From assembly GCA_002353525.1 (NCBI GenBank), contig DEJV01000022.1, positions 351 to 20,419 of the forward strand: a DNA stretch of 20,069 nt. Direction: 5' to 3'. This stretch comes from Prevotella sp. UBA2739. GTDB lineage: Bacteria; Bacteroidota; Bacteroidia; Bacteroidales; Bacteroidaceae. The position numbers and the translations under genes are program-made. Within the stretch, counting starts at the first letter, position 1. Each line of letters starts with the position of its first letter. Under the pieces are notes generated by a model that worked only from the letters and a program-made list of their open reading frames with translations, made no database searches and was not told where the DNA came from. Below are positions 1-7,160 of the stretch, piece by piece.

Positions 1-795
1 TATCAGTTTGTCACATACATGTTCTTGCATGGCAGCCTCACCCACCTGTTCTTCAACATGTTTGCCCTGTGGATGTTCGGTTGCGTGATTGAAAATGTGT
101 GGGGGCCGAAGAAGTTCCTTTTTTATTACATCTCGTGTGGTATCGGAGCTGGATTGATACAGGAACTGGCCCAGTTGGGATCTCTCTATGTCATGATGAA
201 CCAAACTGGTTTTGACATCAGCCTTATACAACTCTTCCAGCTCAGCGATGCCGACGCACAGGCACTGAACGCGTGGACCACGGTGGGAGCGTCGGGTGCC
301 ATCTATGCCATATTGCTGGCATTCGGCATGCTGTTCCCCGAAGAGCGGCTTTTCATCTTCCCGCTTCCCGTTCCCATCAAGGCAAAATGGCTCATCACCG
401 GATATATCGTCATCGAATTGTTTGCCGCCCTTTCTACCACTGGCGACAATGTGGCCCACTTCGCTCACCTGGGTGGTATGCTGTTTGGCTTCCTTATGAT
501 TCGCTATTGGCGCAAAAAGGGTGAATATGGCGGCATCAACAACGGCAACTCACCCATAGACAAACTGAAAGACTATTGGGAGAAACACTCCAAGAAAAAG
601 GCCAGCGACTTTGGCACAAGCAACCGTCAGCAAGAGCAGACCCACCGTGAAACCGACTGGGAATATAATGAGCGTAAGAAAGAGGAACAGGAAGAGATAG
701 ACCGTATATTGGACAAAATCAGAAAGAGCGGATACGACAGTCTGACAACTGCGGAGAAACGCAAACTTTTTGACAACAGCAACCGGCGGAACTGA
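1..795 (+). CDS. Rhomboid family intramembrane serine protease (5' end cut by window)
   Basis: The frame is open from base 1, so the ATG at 19 is internal and the true start lies upstream. The visible part has the rhomboid hallmarks in order: an H-x3-N pattern in a membrane helix (His codon 43-45, Asn codon 55-57), the catalytic serine motif GASG (Ser codon 292-294), and the catalytic histidine in AHLGG (codon 466-468). About five hydrophobic segments are visible, followed by a charged, probably cytoplasmic tail of roughly 100 residues rich in Lys, Glu and Arg. Rhomboids cleave transmembrane substrates within the bilayer; the substrate cannot be told from sequence. Its TGA stop overlaps the ATG of the next gene by one base, implying translational coupling. 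Family assignment is firm; the specific role is not. Confidence 0.93.
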   Translation, partial: YQFVTYMFLHGSLTHLFFNMFALWMFGCVIENVWGPKKFLFYYISCGIGAGLIQELAQLGSLYVMMNQTGFDISLIQLFQLSDADAQALNAWTTVGASGAIYAILLAFGMLFPEERLFIFPLPVPIKAKWLITGYIVIELFAALSTTGDNVAHFAHLGGMLFGFLMIRYWRKKGEYGGINNGNSPIDKLKDYWEKHSKKKASDFGTSNRQQEQTHRETDWEYNERKKEEQEEIDRILDKIRKSGYDSLTTAEKRKLFDNSNRRN

Positions 796-1886
796 TGCTG
801 AAAGGACTGAAGAAATTTGTAGTGAGAATGATGGCCGGCGCCAACATCGTGACAATCATCATGATGTTTTTGGCGGGACAAGCAGGCCATCTGAGCCCTG
901 CCGAACACCCCATGCTGACCAATGCGGGACTTGTCTTTCCCGTTTTCCTGCTCATCAACATGGCATTCCTTATATTTTGGTTGCTTTTCTATTGGAAAGG
1001 GGCATTATTGGCAATAGCCGGCTATCTGATTTGCTACTCTTCGTTGCGTGTTTATTTCCCCTTAAACAGAATGGAAGCACCGCCCGAAGACGCCATCAAA
1101 GTGATGACCTACAACGTCTGCCGCTATGGCAAGGGCATGATTGAGCGGGATGGAGCCAACCCCATACTGGAATATATCAAGCAAAGTGGAGCGGCCATAG
1201 TGTGTCTGCAAGAGGCCAATTCCGGACTTATCAGCCAAGAAGACGCTCGTAAAGAACTTTCATCGGTATATGCCTATAGCGACACGGCTGTTTTAAAACA
1301 CTCAAGCAACACCCTGGCCATCTATAGCAAATACCCTATTGTGGGCAAGCAACGCATTGACTACGACTCGAAGTGGAATTTATCCGCTGCCTTTCAGCTG
1401 TTGATTGACGGTGACACGGTCCTGGTGGTGAACAACCACCTTGAAACCAACAAGATGTTTGAGACAGAACAAGAGCGTTTCAAAAAGATGCTTAAAGGCG
1501 AGGAAAACCGCAAAGAGGCGGTAAGCACGTCACGACTACTGATTGACCGGCTGGCCGAAGCTGCCGTCATCCGCCAGCCCGAGGCACGGGCCGTAGCTGC
1601 CTACTTGCGCATGCACGAAGGCGTGCCGGCCATTGTATGCGGCGACTTCAACGACAATCCCCTTTCGTTTGCCCGGCGCACCATTGCCGACGGACTGACC
1701 GACTGCTATGTGGCAACAGGTCTGGGACCCGGCTGGTCCTACAACAAGAGCAACATGTATGTGCGCATTGACAACCTAATGTGCACCAGCCATTGGCAAC
1801 CCTATCGGTGCACTGTAGACCGAAAAATCAAGGCTTCAGACCATTATCCGATGTATTGTTGGCTAAAAAAACGGCCAAAACATTAA
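795..1886 (+). CDS. Membrane-anchored endonuclease/exonuclease/phosphatase (EEP) family protein
   Basis: A 363-residue protein. The first ~90 residues are hydrophobic, with about three membrane segments, followed by a catalytic EEP domain from about residue 95. Family motifs are visible: TYNVC (Asn107), CLQEAN (metal-binding Glu140), NNHLE, GDFNDNP (Asp284, Asn286) and SDHYP (Asp349, His350). The acid and His/Asp residues expected for Mg-dependent phosphodiester hydrolysis are therefore present. The EEP superfamily includes exonuclease III, DNase I-like nucleases and lipid or sugar phosphatases, so the substrate is open. A membrane anchor argues for a surface or periplasmic phosphodiesterase rather than DNA repair. 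The ATG overlaps the stop of the upstream rhomboid gene, so the two are probably one operon. Confidence 0.9.
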   Translation: MLKGLKKFVVRMMAGANIVTIIMMFLAGQAGHLSPAEHPMLTNAGLVFPVFLLINMAFLIFWLLFYWKGALLAIAGYLICYSSLRVYFPLNRMEAPPEDAIKVMTYNVCRYGKGMIERDGANPILEYIKQSGAAIVCLQEANSGLISQEDARKELSSVYAYSDTAVLKHSSNTLAIYSKYPIVGKQRIDYDSKWNLSAAFQLLIDGDTVLVVNNHLETNKMFETEQERFKKMLKGEENRKEAVSTSRLLIDRLAEAAVIRQPEARAVAAYLRMHEGVPAIVCGDFNDNPLSFARRTIADGLTDCYVATGLGPGWSYNKSNMYVRIDNLMCTSHWQPYRCTVDRKIKASDHYPMYCWLKKRPKH

Positions 1887-1901
1887 ATAATGTACGCGAA
1901 A

Positions 1902-1934
1902 TTTTCCCAAAAGTAAAAAAATAACTATCTTTGC
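1902..1934 (+). promoter_or_regulatory. Bacteroidota-type promoter for secDF
   Basis: TATCTTTGC at 1926-1934 fits the Bacteroidota -7 element TAnnTTTG exactly. A weaker -33-like TTTTC lies at 1902-1906, 19 bases upstream. It sits between the end of the EEP gene and secDF, and predicts a leader of about 85 bases. Confidence 0.75.
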
Positions 1935-1945
1935 ACCCTAATATG

Positions 1946-1972
1946 GGAGGCTGTGACGAAAAAGCAGCCTTC
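1946..1972 (+). promoter_or_regulatory. Hairpin at the 5' end of the secDF leader
   Basis: GGAGGCTG (1946-1953) can pair with CAGCCTTC (1965-1972) through eight pairs including one G-U, with an 11-base loop. It would lie within about ten bases of the predicted transcript start. No U-run follows, so it is more likely an mRNA-stabilising or regulatory stem than a terminator. Confidence 0.45.
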
Positions 1973-2026
1973 AATCATGTGAGATGAATACAAAAATAAC
2001 ATTAAATACAAAAATCATCAATTAAA

Positions 2027-5000
2027 ATGCAAAACAAAGGAATTGTAATTTGTACAGCCGTCCTACTGACGCTTGCAAGTATCTTCTATTTGTCTTTCTC
2101 GGCAGCCACACGCTACTACGACAGCCAGGCCGCCAAGATTAAGGATCCTATCGCACAGCAGGATTACAAAGATTCTGTGAAGTACATGGGCATCTACTCT
2201 TATCAGAAGTGCTTGGAGACGCAGATTGGTCTGGGTCTTGACCTGAAGGGCGGTATGAACGTTATCCTCGAGATCAGCGTTCCCGACGTTGTGGAGGTGC
2301 TCGCTGACCACAAGACAGACCCTGCCTTCGTGAAGTCGATGAACGAGGCAAAGAAGCAAGAGGAGACAAGTCAGAGCGACTTCATCTCACTGTTTATCAA
2401 CGCTTACAAGAAGAATGCCCCAGGCCACCGTCTGGCTGAGATCTTCGCCACACAACAGCTGAAAGGCAAGGTAAGCACACAAAGCACCGACTCTGAGGTG
2501 GAAAAGGCACTGCGCGCTGAGGTGCAGTCGGCCATCGACAACTCGTTCAATGTGGTGCGCAACCGTATCGACAAATTCGGTGTCGTACAGCCCAACATCC
2601 AGAAGCTGGAGGGGCAGGACGGCCGTATCATGGTCGAGATGCCTGGTATCCGCGAGCCCGAGCGTATTCGTAAGTTGCTCCAAGGCTCTGCCAACCTGGA
2701 GTTCTGGGAGACCTACAACAGCGACGAGATCATTCCTTATCTCTCGCAACTTGATCAGCGCTTTGCCAACGAAGGCGCAGAGCCCGCAGCTGAGGCTGCC
2801 ACAGACAGCGTGAAGGCCGAGCAGACCGACACAACCAAGCAGGTGGCTGAGCAGAAAGCAGAGCAGACTGGCAAATTCACCTTGAACAAGGACAACAAGG
2901 TGACCGACAAGACCGACAATGCCGACCTTGAGGCAGCTAAGAAGCAGCACCCGCTGCTGGCTGTGCTGCAGCCCATGAGTCAGAATATCGGTTTGGTAGG
3001 TATGGCCAACATCCGCGACACTGCCGATATCAACAAGATTATCTACTCTGAGCTGGCCAAGCAGGTACTCCCCAGCGACCTTCGCCTGGTATGGGGTGCC
3101 AAGCCTTCTGACATGGTTGGCGGCAACAAGAAAATCTTTGAGCTCTATGCCCTGAAGGTGACCAACAGCAATGGTCGCGCTCCGCTGGAGGGTGACGTAA
3201 TCACCGATGCTAAGGACGAGTTCGACCACGTGACAGGCCGCCCCTGCGTGAGCATGTCGATGAACTCTGACGGTGCACGCCGCTGGGCTGCCCTGACCAA
3301 GGCTAATGTGGGTAAGGCTATCGCCATCGTGCTCGACGGCGTGGTCTACAGTGCTCCCCGCGTGAACGGTGAGATCACTGGCGGTAACTCGCAGATCACT
3401 GGTAACTTCACCATCGAGGATACCAAGGACCTGGCCAACACCCTGAAGTCGGGTCGTATGCCGGCTCCCGCACGTATCGTGCAGGAAGAGGTGGTTGGTC
3501 CGTCACTCGGTGCACAGTCTATCCAGCAGGGTATCATCTCGTTCATCGTGGCCTTCATCATCCTGATGCTCTACATGATCTGCATGTATGGCTTCATCCC
3601 GGGCATGGTGGCCAACTGCGCCCTGTTGGTGAACATCTTCTTCACACTGGGTATTCTGACGTCGTTCCAGGCCGCACTCACTATGTCGGGTATCGCTGGT
3701 ATGGTGCTGTCGCTTGGTACTGCCGTCGATGCTAACGTGCTTATCTATGAGCGTACGAAGGAAGAGCTGCGCAAGGGACTGAACGTGCGCCAGGCTCTGG
3801 CTGCCGGTTACAGCAACGCCTTCTCGGCTATCTTCGACTCGAACGTTACCTCACTGATGACGGGTGTCATCCTCTATGTCTTTGGTACTGGTCCTATCCG
3901 CGGCTTCGCCACCACATGGATGATTGGTATCGTCGTTTCGTTCTTCACTGCTGTGTTCCTTACACGTATCGTCTATGAGAACCGCATGAAGAAAGACAAG
4001 TGGCTGAACCTGACCTTCACCACCAACTTCTCGAAGAACTTCATGCAGAACACCCACTACAACTTCATGGGTATCTACAAGAAGACCTTCACCGTGGCCG
4101 CTATTGCCGCAGTTGTCTTCATCGGCTTCCTCTTCATCCGCGGACTGAGCAAGAGCATCGACTTCACCGGTGGTCGCAACTACGTGGTGACCCTCGACAA
4201 GCAGGTGCCCGTTGAGCAGGTGCGCACCGTCTTGAGCGGCGCATTCGTCAACACCATGGGCGACAAGAACGGCCAGGAGGCTAACACCAGCGTCATTGCC
4301 CTGGGTACCGACGGTAAGACCGTACGTATCTCTACCAACTGGAACATCGAGTCGAACAGCCCGACCGTCGACGACGAGGCTGAGACCATCCTCTTCAATG
4401 CCTTGAAGAAGGGCGGACTGGTATCGCAGGCCGACGTCAACTCGTTCAAGAATCCTGATGTTCGCGAGGGCGGCTCTATCATCAGCTCTTCGAAGGTAGG
4501 TCCTTCGGTGGCTAAGGATATCACCCGCGGTGCCTTCTACAGCGTGCTCATCGCCCTGGTGGCTATCTTCCTTTACATCCTGGTGCGCTTCCGCAACGTG
4601 GCCTTCTCGGTAGGTTCTATCGTAGCACTGGCCTTCGATGCACTCGTAGTGATCGGCTTCTACTCTATCTTATGGGGCATCCTGCCGTTCTCACTCGAGG
4701 TCGACCAGACATTCATCGGTGCCGTGCTGACGGTGATCGGTTACTCTATCAACGATAAGGTGGTGGTCTTCGACCGTATCCGTGAGAACCTCGGACTCTA
4801 CAAGAAGCGTGACTACCAGACCATCTTCAACGACTCGTTGAACCAGACATTGGCTCGTACGCTGAACACCTCAATCTCTACATTGATTGTGCTGCTGTGT
4901 ATCTTCATCCTCGGTGGTAACTCCATCCGTTCGTTCTCGTTCGCAATGATTCTGGGCGTAGTGTTTGGTACACTGTCGTCTATCTTCATCGCTGCTCCTA

Positions 5001-5074
5001 TCGCTTACCTGACCCTCGGTCGTAAGATTAAGGAAGAGGAAGAGGATGTACCTGCCAAGAAAGGCAAGAAATAA
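2027..5074 (+). CDS. secDF: Protein translocase subunit SecDF (fused SecD-SecF)
   Basis: A 1015-residue fused SecD-SecF, the usual form in Bacteroidota. It is an inner-membrane RND-type protein that uses the proton gradient to help complete Sec-dependent export. An N-terminal membrane helix (about residues 6-26) is followed by GLDLKGGMN near residue 70, the P1 domain, five closely spaced SecD helices, and GTAVDANVLIYERTKEEL near residue 564, the SecD TM4 motif with its key Asp. The SecF half begins around residue 660, with IDFTGGRN, then GPSVAKDITRGA, and GYSINDKVVVFDRIREN near residue 904. An Ala/Glu/Thr/Gln-rich stretch (about residues 249-300) interrupts the periplasmic SecD part and is probably a flexible insert. 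The start follows an A-rich leader with no Shine-Dalgarno. It has its own promoter and terminator, so it appears monocistronic. Confidence 0.98.
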   Translation: MQNKGIVICTAVLLTLASIFYLSFSAATRYYDSQAAKIKDPIAQQDYKDSVKYMGIYSYQKCLETQIGLGLDLKGGMNVILEISVPDVVEVLADHKTDPAFVKSMNEAKKQEETSQSDFISLFINAYKKNAPGHRLAEIFATQQLKGKVSTQSTDSEVEKALRAEVQSAIDNSFNVVRNRIDKFGVVQPNIQKLEGQDGRIMVEMPGIREPERIRKLLQGSANLEFWETYNSDEIIPYLSQLDQRFANEGAEPAAEAATDSVKAEQTDTTKQVAEQKAEQTGKFTLNKDNKVTDKTDNADLEAAKKQHPLLAVLQPMSQNIGLVGMANIRDTADINKIIYSELAKQVLPSDLRLVWGAKPSDMVGGNKKIFELYALKVTNSNGRAPLEGDVITDAKDEFDHVTGRPCVSMSMNSDGARRWAALTKANVGKAIAIVLDGVVYSAPRVNGEITGGNSQITGNFTIEDTKDLANTLKSGRMPAPARIVQEEVVGPSLGAQSIQQGIISFIVAFIILMLYMICMYGFIPGMVANCALLVNIFFTLGILTSFQAALTMSGIAGMVLSLGTAVDANVLIYERTKEELRKGLNVRQALAAGYSNAFSAIFDSNVTSLMTGVILYVFGTGPIRGFATTWMIGIVVSFFTAVFLTRIVYENRMKKDKWLNLTFTTNFSKNFMQNTHYNFMGIYKKTFTVAAIAAVVFIGFLFIRGLSKSIDFTGGRNYVVTLDKQVPVEQVRTVLSGAFVNTMGDKNGQEANTSVIALGTDGKTVRISTNWNIESNSPTVDDEAETILFNALKKGGLVSQADVNSFKNPDVREGGSIISSSKVGPSVAKDITRGAFYSVLIALVAIFLYILVRFRNVAFSVGSIVALAFDALVVIGFYSILWGILPFSLEVDQTFIGAVLTVIGYSINDKVVVFDRIRENLGLYKKRDYQTIFNDSLNQTLARTLNTSISTLIVLLCIFILGGNSIRSFSFAMILGVVFGTLSSIFIAAPIAYLTLGRKIKEEEEDVPAKKGKK

Positions 5075-5119
5075 TTGCAAGATTTACACCTTATTATATA
5101 TATAAGGGTATCAACCATC

Positions 5120-5160
5120 ATCAAGGGCGGCTCCATCAGTGGAACCGCCCTTGATATTTT
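5120..5160 (+). terminator. Rho-independent terminator after secDF
   Basis: An 11-base-pair perfect stem joins 5120-5130 (ATCAAGGGCGG) to 5145-5155 (CCGCCCTTGAT), with a 14-base loop, then ATATTTT. It is 45 bases after the secDF stop. Confidence 0.88.
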
Positions 5161-5285
5161 AGCCATTCACCGTTCTCGTGATGAGAGAGGTGAGAAGTGA
5201 GGCTGCTTGCGAAACTCAGATTACAATCAAGATGGCTAACTTACATGAAATCTGACGAAGTAAATGGCAGAAAAATGGCAAAACA
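5161..5285. other. Non-coding spacer between secDF terminator and rimP promoter
   Basis: The secDF-rimP gap (5075-5380) exceeds 300 bases. Besides the terminator, promoter and leader hairpin listed separately, a short imperfect stem CCTTAT/ATAAGG lies at 5089-5107. In 5161-5285 I see no credible reading frame, repeat or RNA gene. Confidence 0.5.
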
Positions 5286-5318
5286 TTTGCATAAATGCGA
5301 AATTATTCGTAATTTTGC
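5286..5318 (+). promoter_or_regulatory. Bacteroidota-type promoter for rimP-nusA-infB
   Basis: TTTG at 5286-5289 and TAATTTTGC at 5310-5318 match the -33 TTTG and -7 TAnnTTTG boxes, with a 20-base spacer. This is the best promoter in the window and predicts a transcript start near 5323-5326. Confidence 0.85.
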
Positions 5319-5330
5319 AGCGTTCAGTGG

Positions 5331-5369
5331 AATGAGGGGCTTTCTCGGAAGCCTCTCATTTTCATTTTA
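5331..5369 (+). promoter_or_regulatory. Terminator-like leader hairpin upstream of rimP
   Basis: AATGAGGGGCTT (5331-5342) pairs with AAGCCTCTCATT (5349-5360) in a 12-pair stem with one G-U and a 6-base loop. The T-rich run TTCATTTT follows. It lies between the promoter and the rimP start, so as an intrinsic terminator it would act as an attenuator for the whole rimP-nusA-infB operon. NusA itself affects pausing and termination at such hairpins, so autoregulation is possible but inferred. It could also simply stabilise the 5' end. Confidence 0.55.
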
Positions 5370-5380
5370 ATCACACAAAT

Positions 5381-5848
5381 ATGATCAGTAAGGACACCGT
5401 AAAGAGTTTAGTAGAACAGTGGCTCGAGGATAAAGACTATTTCCTCGTAGACATTGAAGTAAGTAAGGACGACCGTATCGTCGTAGAAATCGACCATGCC
5501 GACGGGGTGTGGATTGAAGACTGCGTGGAACTGAGCCGTTACATTGAGGACCGCCTCGATCGTGACGAGGAAGACTATGAGCTGGAAGTGGGTTCGGCCG
5601 GACTGGGCCAGCCTTTCAAGGTGCCGCAACAGTACATCAACTTCACCGGCAAGGAGGTGGAGGTGCTCGATGCCGAGGGAAAGAAATATAAAGGAACGTT
5701 GAAATCGGTGGATGGCAACGACTTTGTGGTGGCTGTCAAGGAGAAAGTGAAGAAAGAAGGCAGCAAGCGCCCCGTGATGGAAGAGGTGGACCACTCGTTC
5801 AAGATGGACGAGGTGAAATACACCAAGTACCTGATCAGCTTCAAGTAA
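5381..5848 (+). CDS. rimP: Ribosome maturation factor RimP
   Basis: A 155-residue protein, the usual RimP length, acting in maturation of the 30S ribosomal subunit. The N-terminal domain contains the family pattern DYELEVGSAGLGQPF (about residues 64-78), equivalent to the E-x-S-S/A-P/A-G-L signature. The C-terminal part (about residues 88-155) has the small beta-barrel pattern around GKEVEVLDAEGKKYKGTL. Position directly upstream of nusA and infB is the conserved arrangement in most bacteria and strongly supports the call. The ATG at 5381 follows an A/T-rich leader with no clear Shine-Dalgarno, as is usual in Bacteroidota. It is 30 bases upstream of nusA and probably co-transcribed with it. 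Confidence 0.95.
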   Translation: MISKDTVKSLVEQWLEDKDYFLVDIEVSKDDRIVVEIDHADGVWIEDCVELSRYIEDRLDRDEEDYELEVGSAGLGQPFKVPQQYINFTGKEVEVLDAEGKKYKGTLKSVDGNDFVVAVKEKVKKEGSKRPVMEEVDHSFKMDEVKYTKYLISFK

Positions 5849-5878
5849 GAAAAGGAAAAAATTAAAAAAACATAAAAC

Positions 5879-7138
5879 ATGGCAACAAAGAAAGAAGAGA
5901 CCGTAAGCATGGTCGACACCTTTAGAGAGTTTAAGGAAACGAAGAACATCGACCGTACTACCTTGGTGAGCGTTTTGGAGGAAAGCTTCCGCAACGTGAT
6001 TGCCAAACTGTTTGGCAGCGACGAGAACTTCGACGTCATTGTGAACCCCGACAAGGGCGACTTCGAGATCTACCGCAACCGCGTGGTGGTGCCCGACGGC
6101 GAGGTGCAAGACGAGAACAAGGAAATCTCGCTGAGCGACGCACAGAAGATTGACAGCGACTATGAGGAAGGCGAAGAGGTGAGCGAGGAGGTGAACTTCT
6201 CGAAGTTCGGACGCCGCGCCATCTTGAACCTGCGCCAGACACTGGCTTCGAAGATTCTGGAACTGGAGCACGACTCTCTCTACAACAAGTACAAAGACCG
6301 CGTGGGACAGATTGTCAGCGGTGAGGTTTACCAGGTATGGAAGCGCGAGGTGCTGCTCGTCGATGACGAGAACAACGAGCTGATTCTGCCCAAATCGGAG
6401 CAGATTCCCAACGACCAGTATCACAAGGGCGAGACCGTGCGTGCCGTTATCCACCAGGTGAACAACGAGAACAACAACCCGAAGATTATCCTCTCGCGCA
6501 CATCGCCCGTATTCCTGGAGCGTCTGTTGGAGGCTGAGGTTCCCGAGATTGCCGACGGTCTGATCACCATCAAGCGTGTGGCCCGCATGCCAGGCGAGCG
6601 CGCCAAGATTGCCGTTGAGAGCTACGACGAGCGCATCGACCCCGTAGGAGCCTGCGTGGGTGTGAAGGGTAGCCGTGTGCACGGCATCGTTCGTGAGCTT
6701 TGCAACGAGAATATCGACGTCATCAACTATACATCGAATATCAAACTCTTCATCCAGCGCGCATTGAGCCCTGCCCGCGTGAGCAGCATCAACGTAGACG
6801 AAGAGAACCACAAGGCTGAAGTGTTCCTCAAACCCGAGGAGGTGAGCCTGGCCATCGGCCGTGGCGGTTTGAACATCAAACTGGCATCTATGCTCACTGA
6901 GTTTACCATTGACGTCTTCCGCGAGGTGGACGAGAGCGAAGCCGACGAGGATATCTATCTGGATGAGTTCTCTGACGAAATTGACCAGTGGGTCATCGAC
7001 GCCATCAAGTCTATTGGCCTCGACACTGCCAAGGCAGTGCTGAATGCTCCGCGCGAGATGTTGGTAGAGAAAGCCGACCTCGAGGAGGAGACCGTCGACC
7101 ACTTGTTGGAAGTATTAAGAGCTGAATTTGAACAATAA
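5879..7138 (+). CDS. nusA: Transcription termination/antitermination factor NusA
   Basis: A 419-residue NusA, the RNA polymerase-binding factor that modulates pausing, termination and antitermination. Domain order is as expected: an N-terminal polymerase-binding domain (about 1-135, with an acidic Asp/Glu insert near 85-105); an S1 domain starting at GQIVSGEVYQVWKREV near residue 142; KH1 around DPVGACVGVKGSRVHGIV; and KH2 with AIGRGGLNIKLAS near residue 325. It ends with a short acidic Asp/Glu-rich tail including one helix-hairpin-like stretch (WVIDAIKSIGLDTAKAVL). It lacks the two C-terminal acidic repeats of the longer E. coli protein. The A-rich stretch before the ATG probably serves ribosome binding. 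It is 30 bases after rimP and 22 bases before infB. Confidence 0.98.
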   Translation: MATKKEETVSMVDTFREFKETKNIDRTTLVSVLEESFRNVIAKLFGSDENFDVIVNPDKGDFEIYRNRVVVPDGEVQDENKEISLSDAQKIDSDYEEGEEVSEEVNFSKFGRRAILNLRQTLASKILELEHDSLYNKYKDRVGQIVSGEVYQVWKREVLLVDDENNELILPKSEQIPNDQYHKGETVRAVIHQVNNENNNPKIILSRTSPVFLERLLEAEVPEIADGLITIKRVARMPGERAKIAVESYDERIDPVGACVGVKGSRVHGIVRELCNENIDVINYTSNIKLFIQRALSPARVSSINVDEENHKAEVFLKPEEVSLAIGRGGLNIKLASMLTEFTIDVFREVDESEADEDIYLDEFSDEIDQWVIDAIKSIGLDTAKAVLNAPREMLVEKADLEEETVDHLLEVLRAEFEQ

Positions 7139-7150
7139 GAATTAAGGTAA

Positions 7151-7156
7151 GGAGAG
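7151..7156 (+). promoter_or_regulatory. Shine-Dalgarno-like site for infB
   Basis: GGAGAG lies 4 bases before the ATG at 7161. A recognisable Shine-Dalgarno is uncommon in this window and supports 7161 as the infB start. Confidence 0.5.
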
Positions 7157-7160
7157 ATTA

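Noticed and set aside
5408..7102. A 564-codon open frame on the minus strand opposite rimP-nusA
   Set aside because: It is antisense to two clearly identified genes. Its Leu/Val/His-rich, low-information sequence is what the reverse of well-used codons produces, and it spans two separate plus-strand genes.
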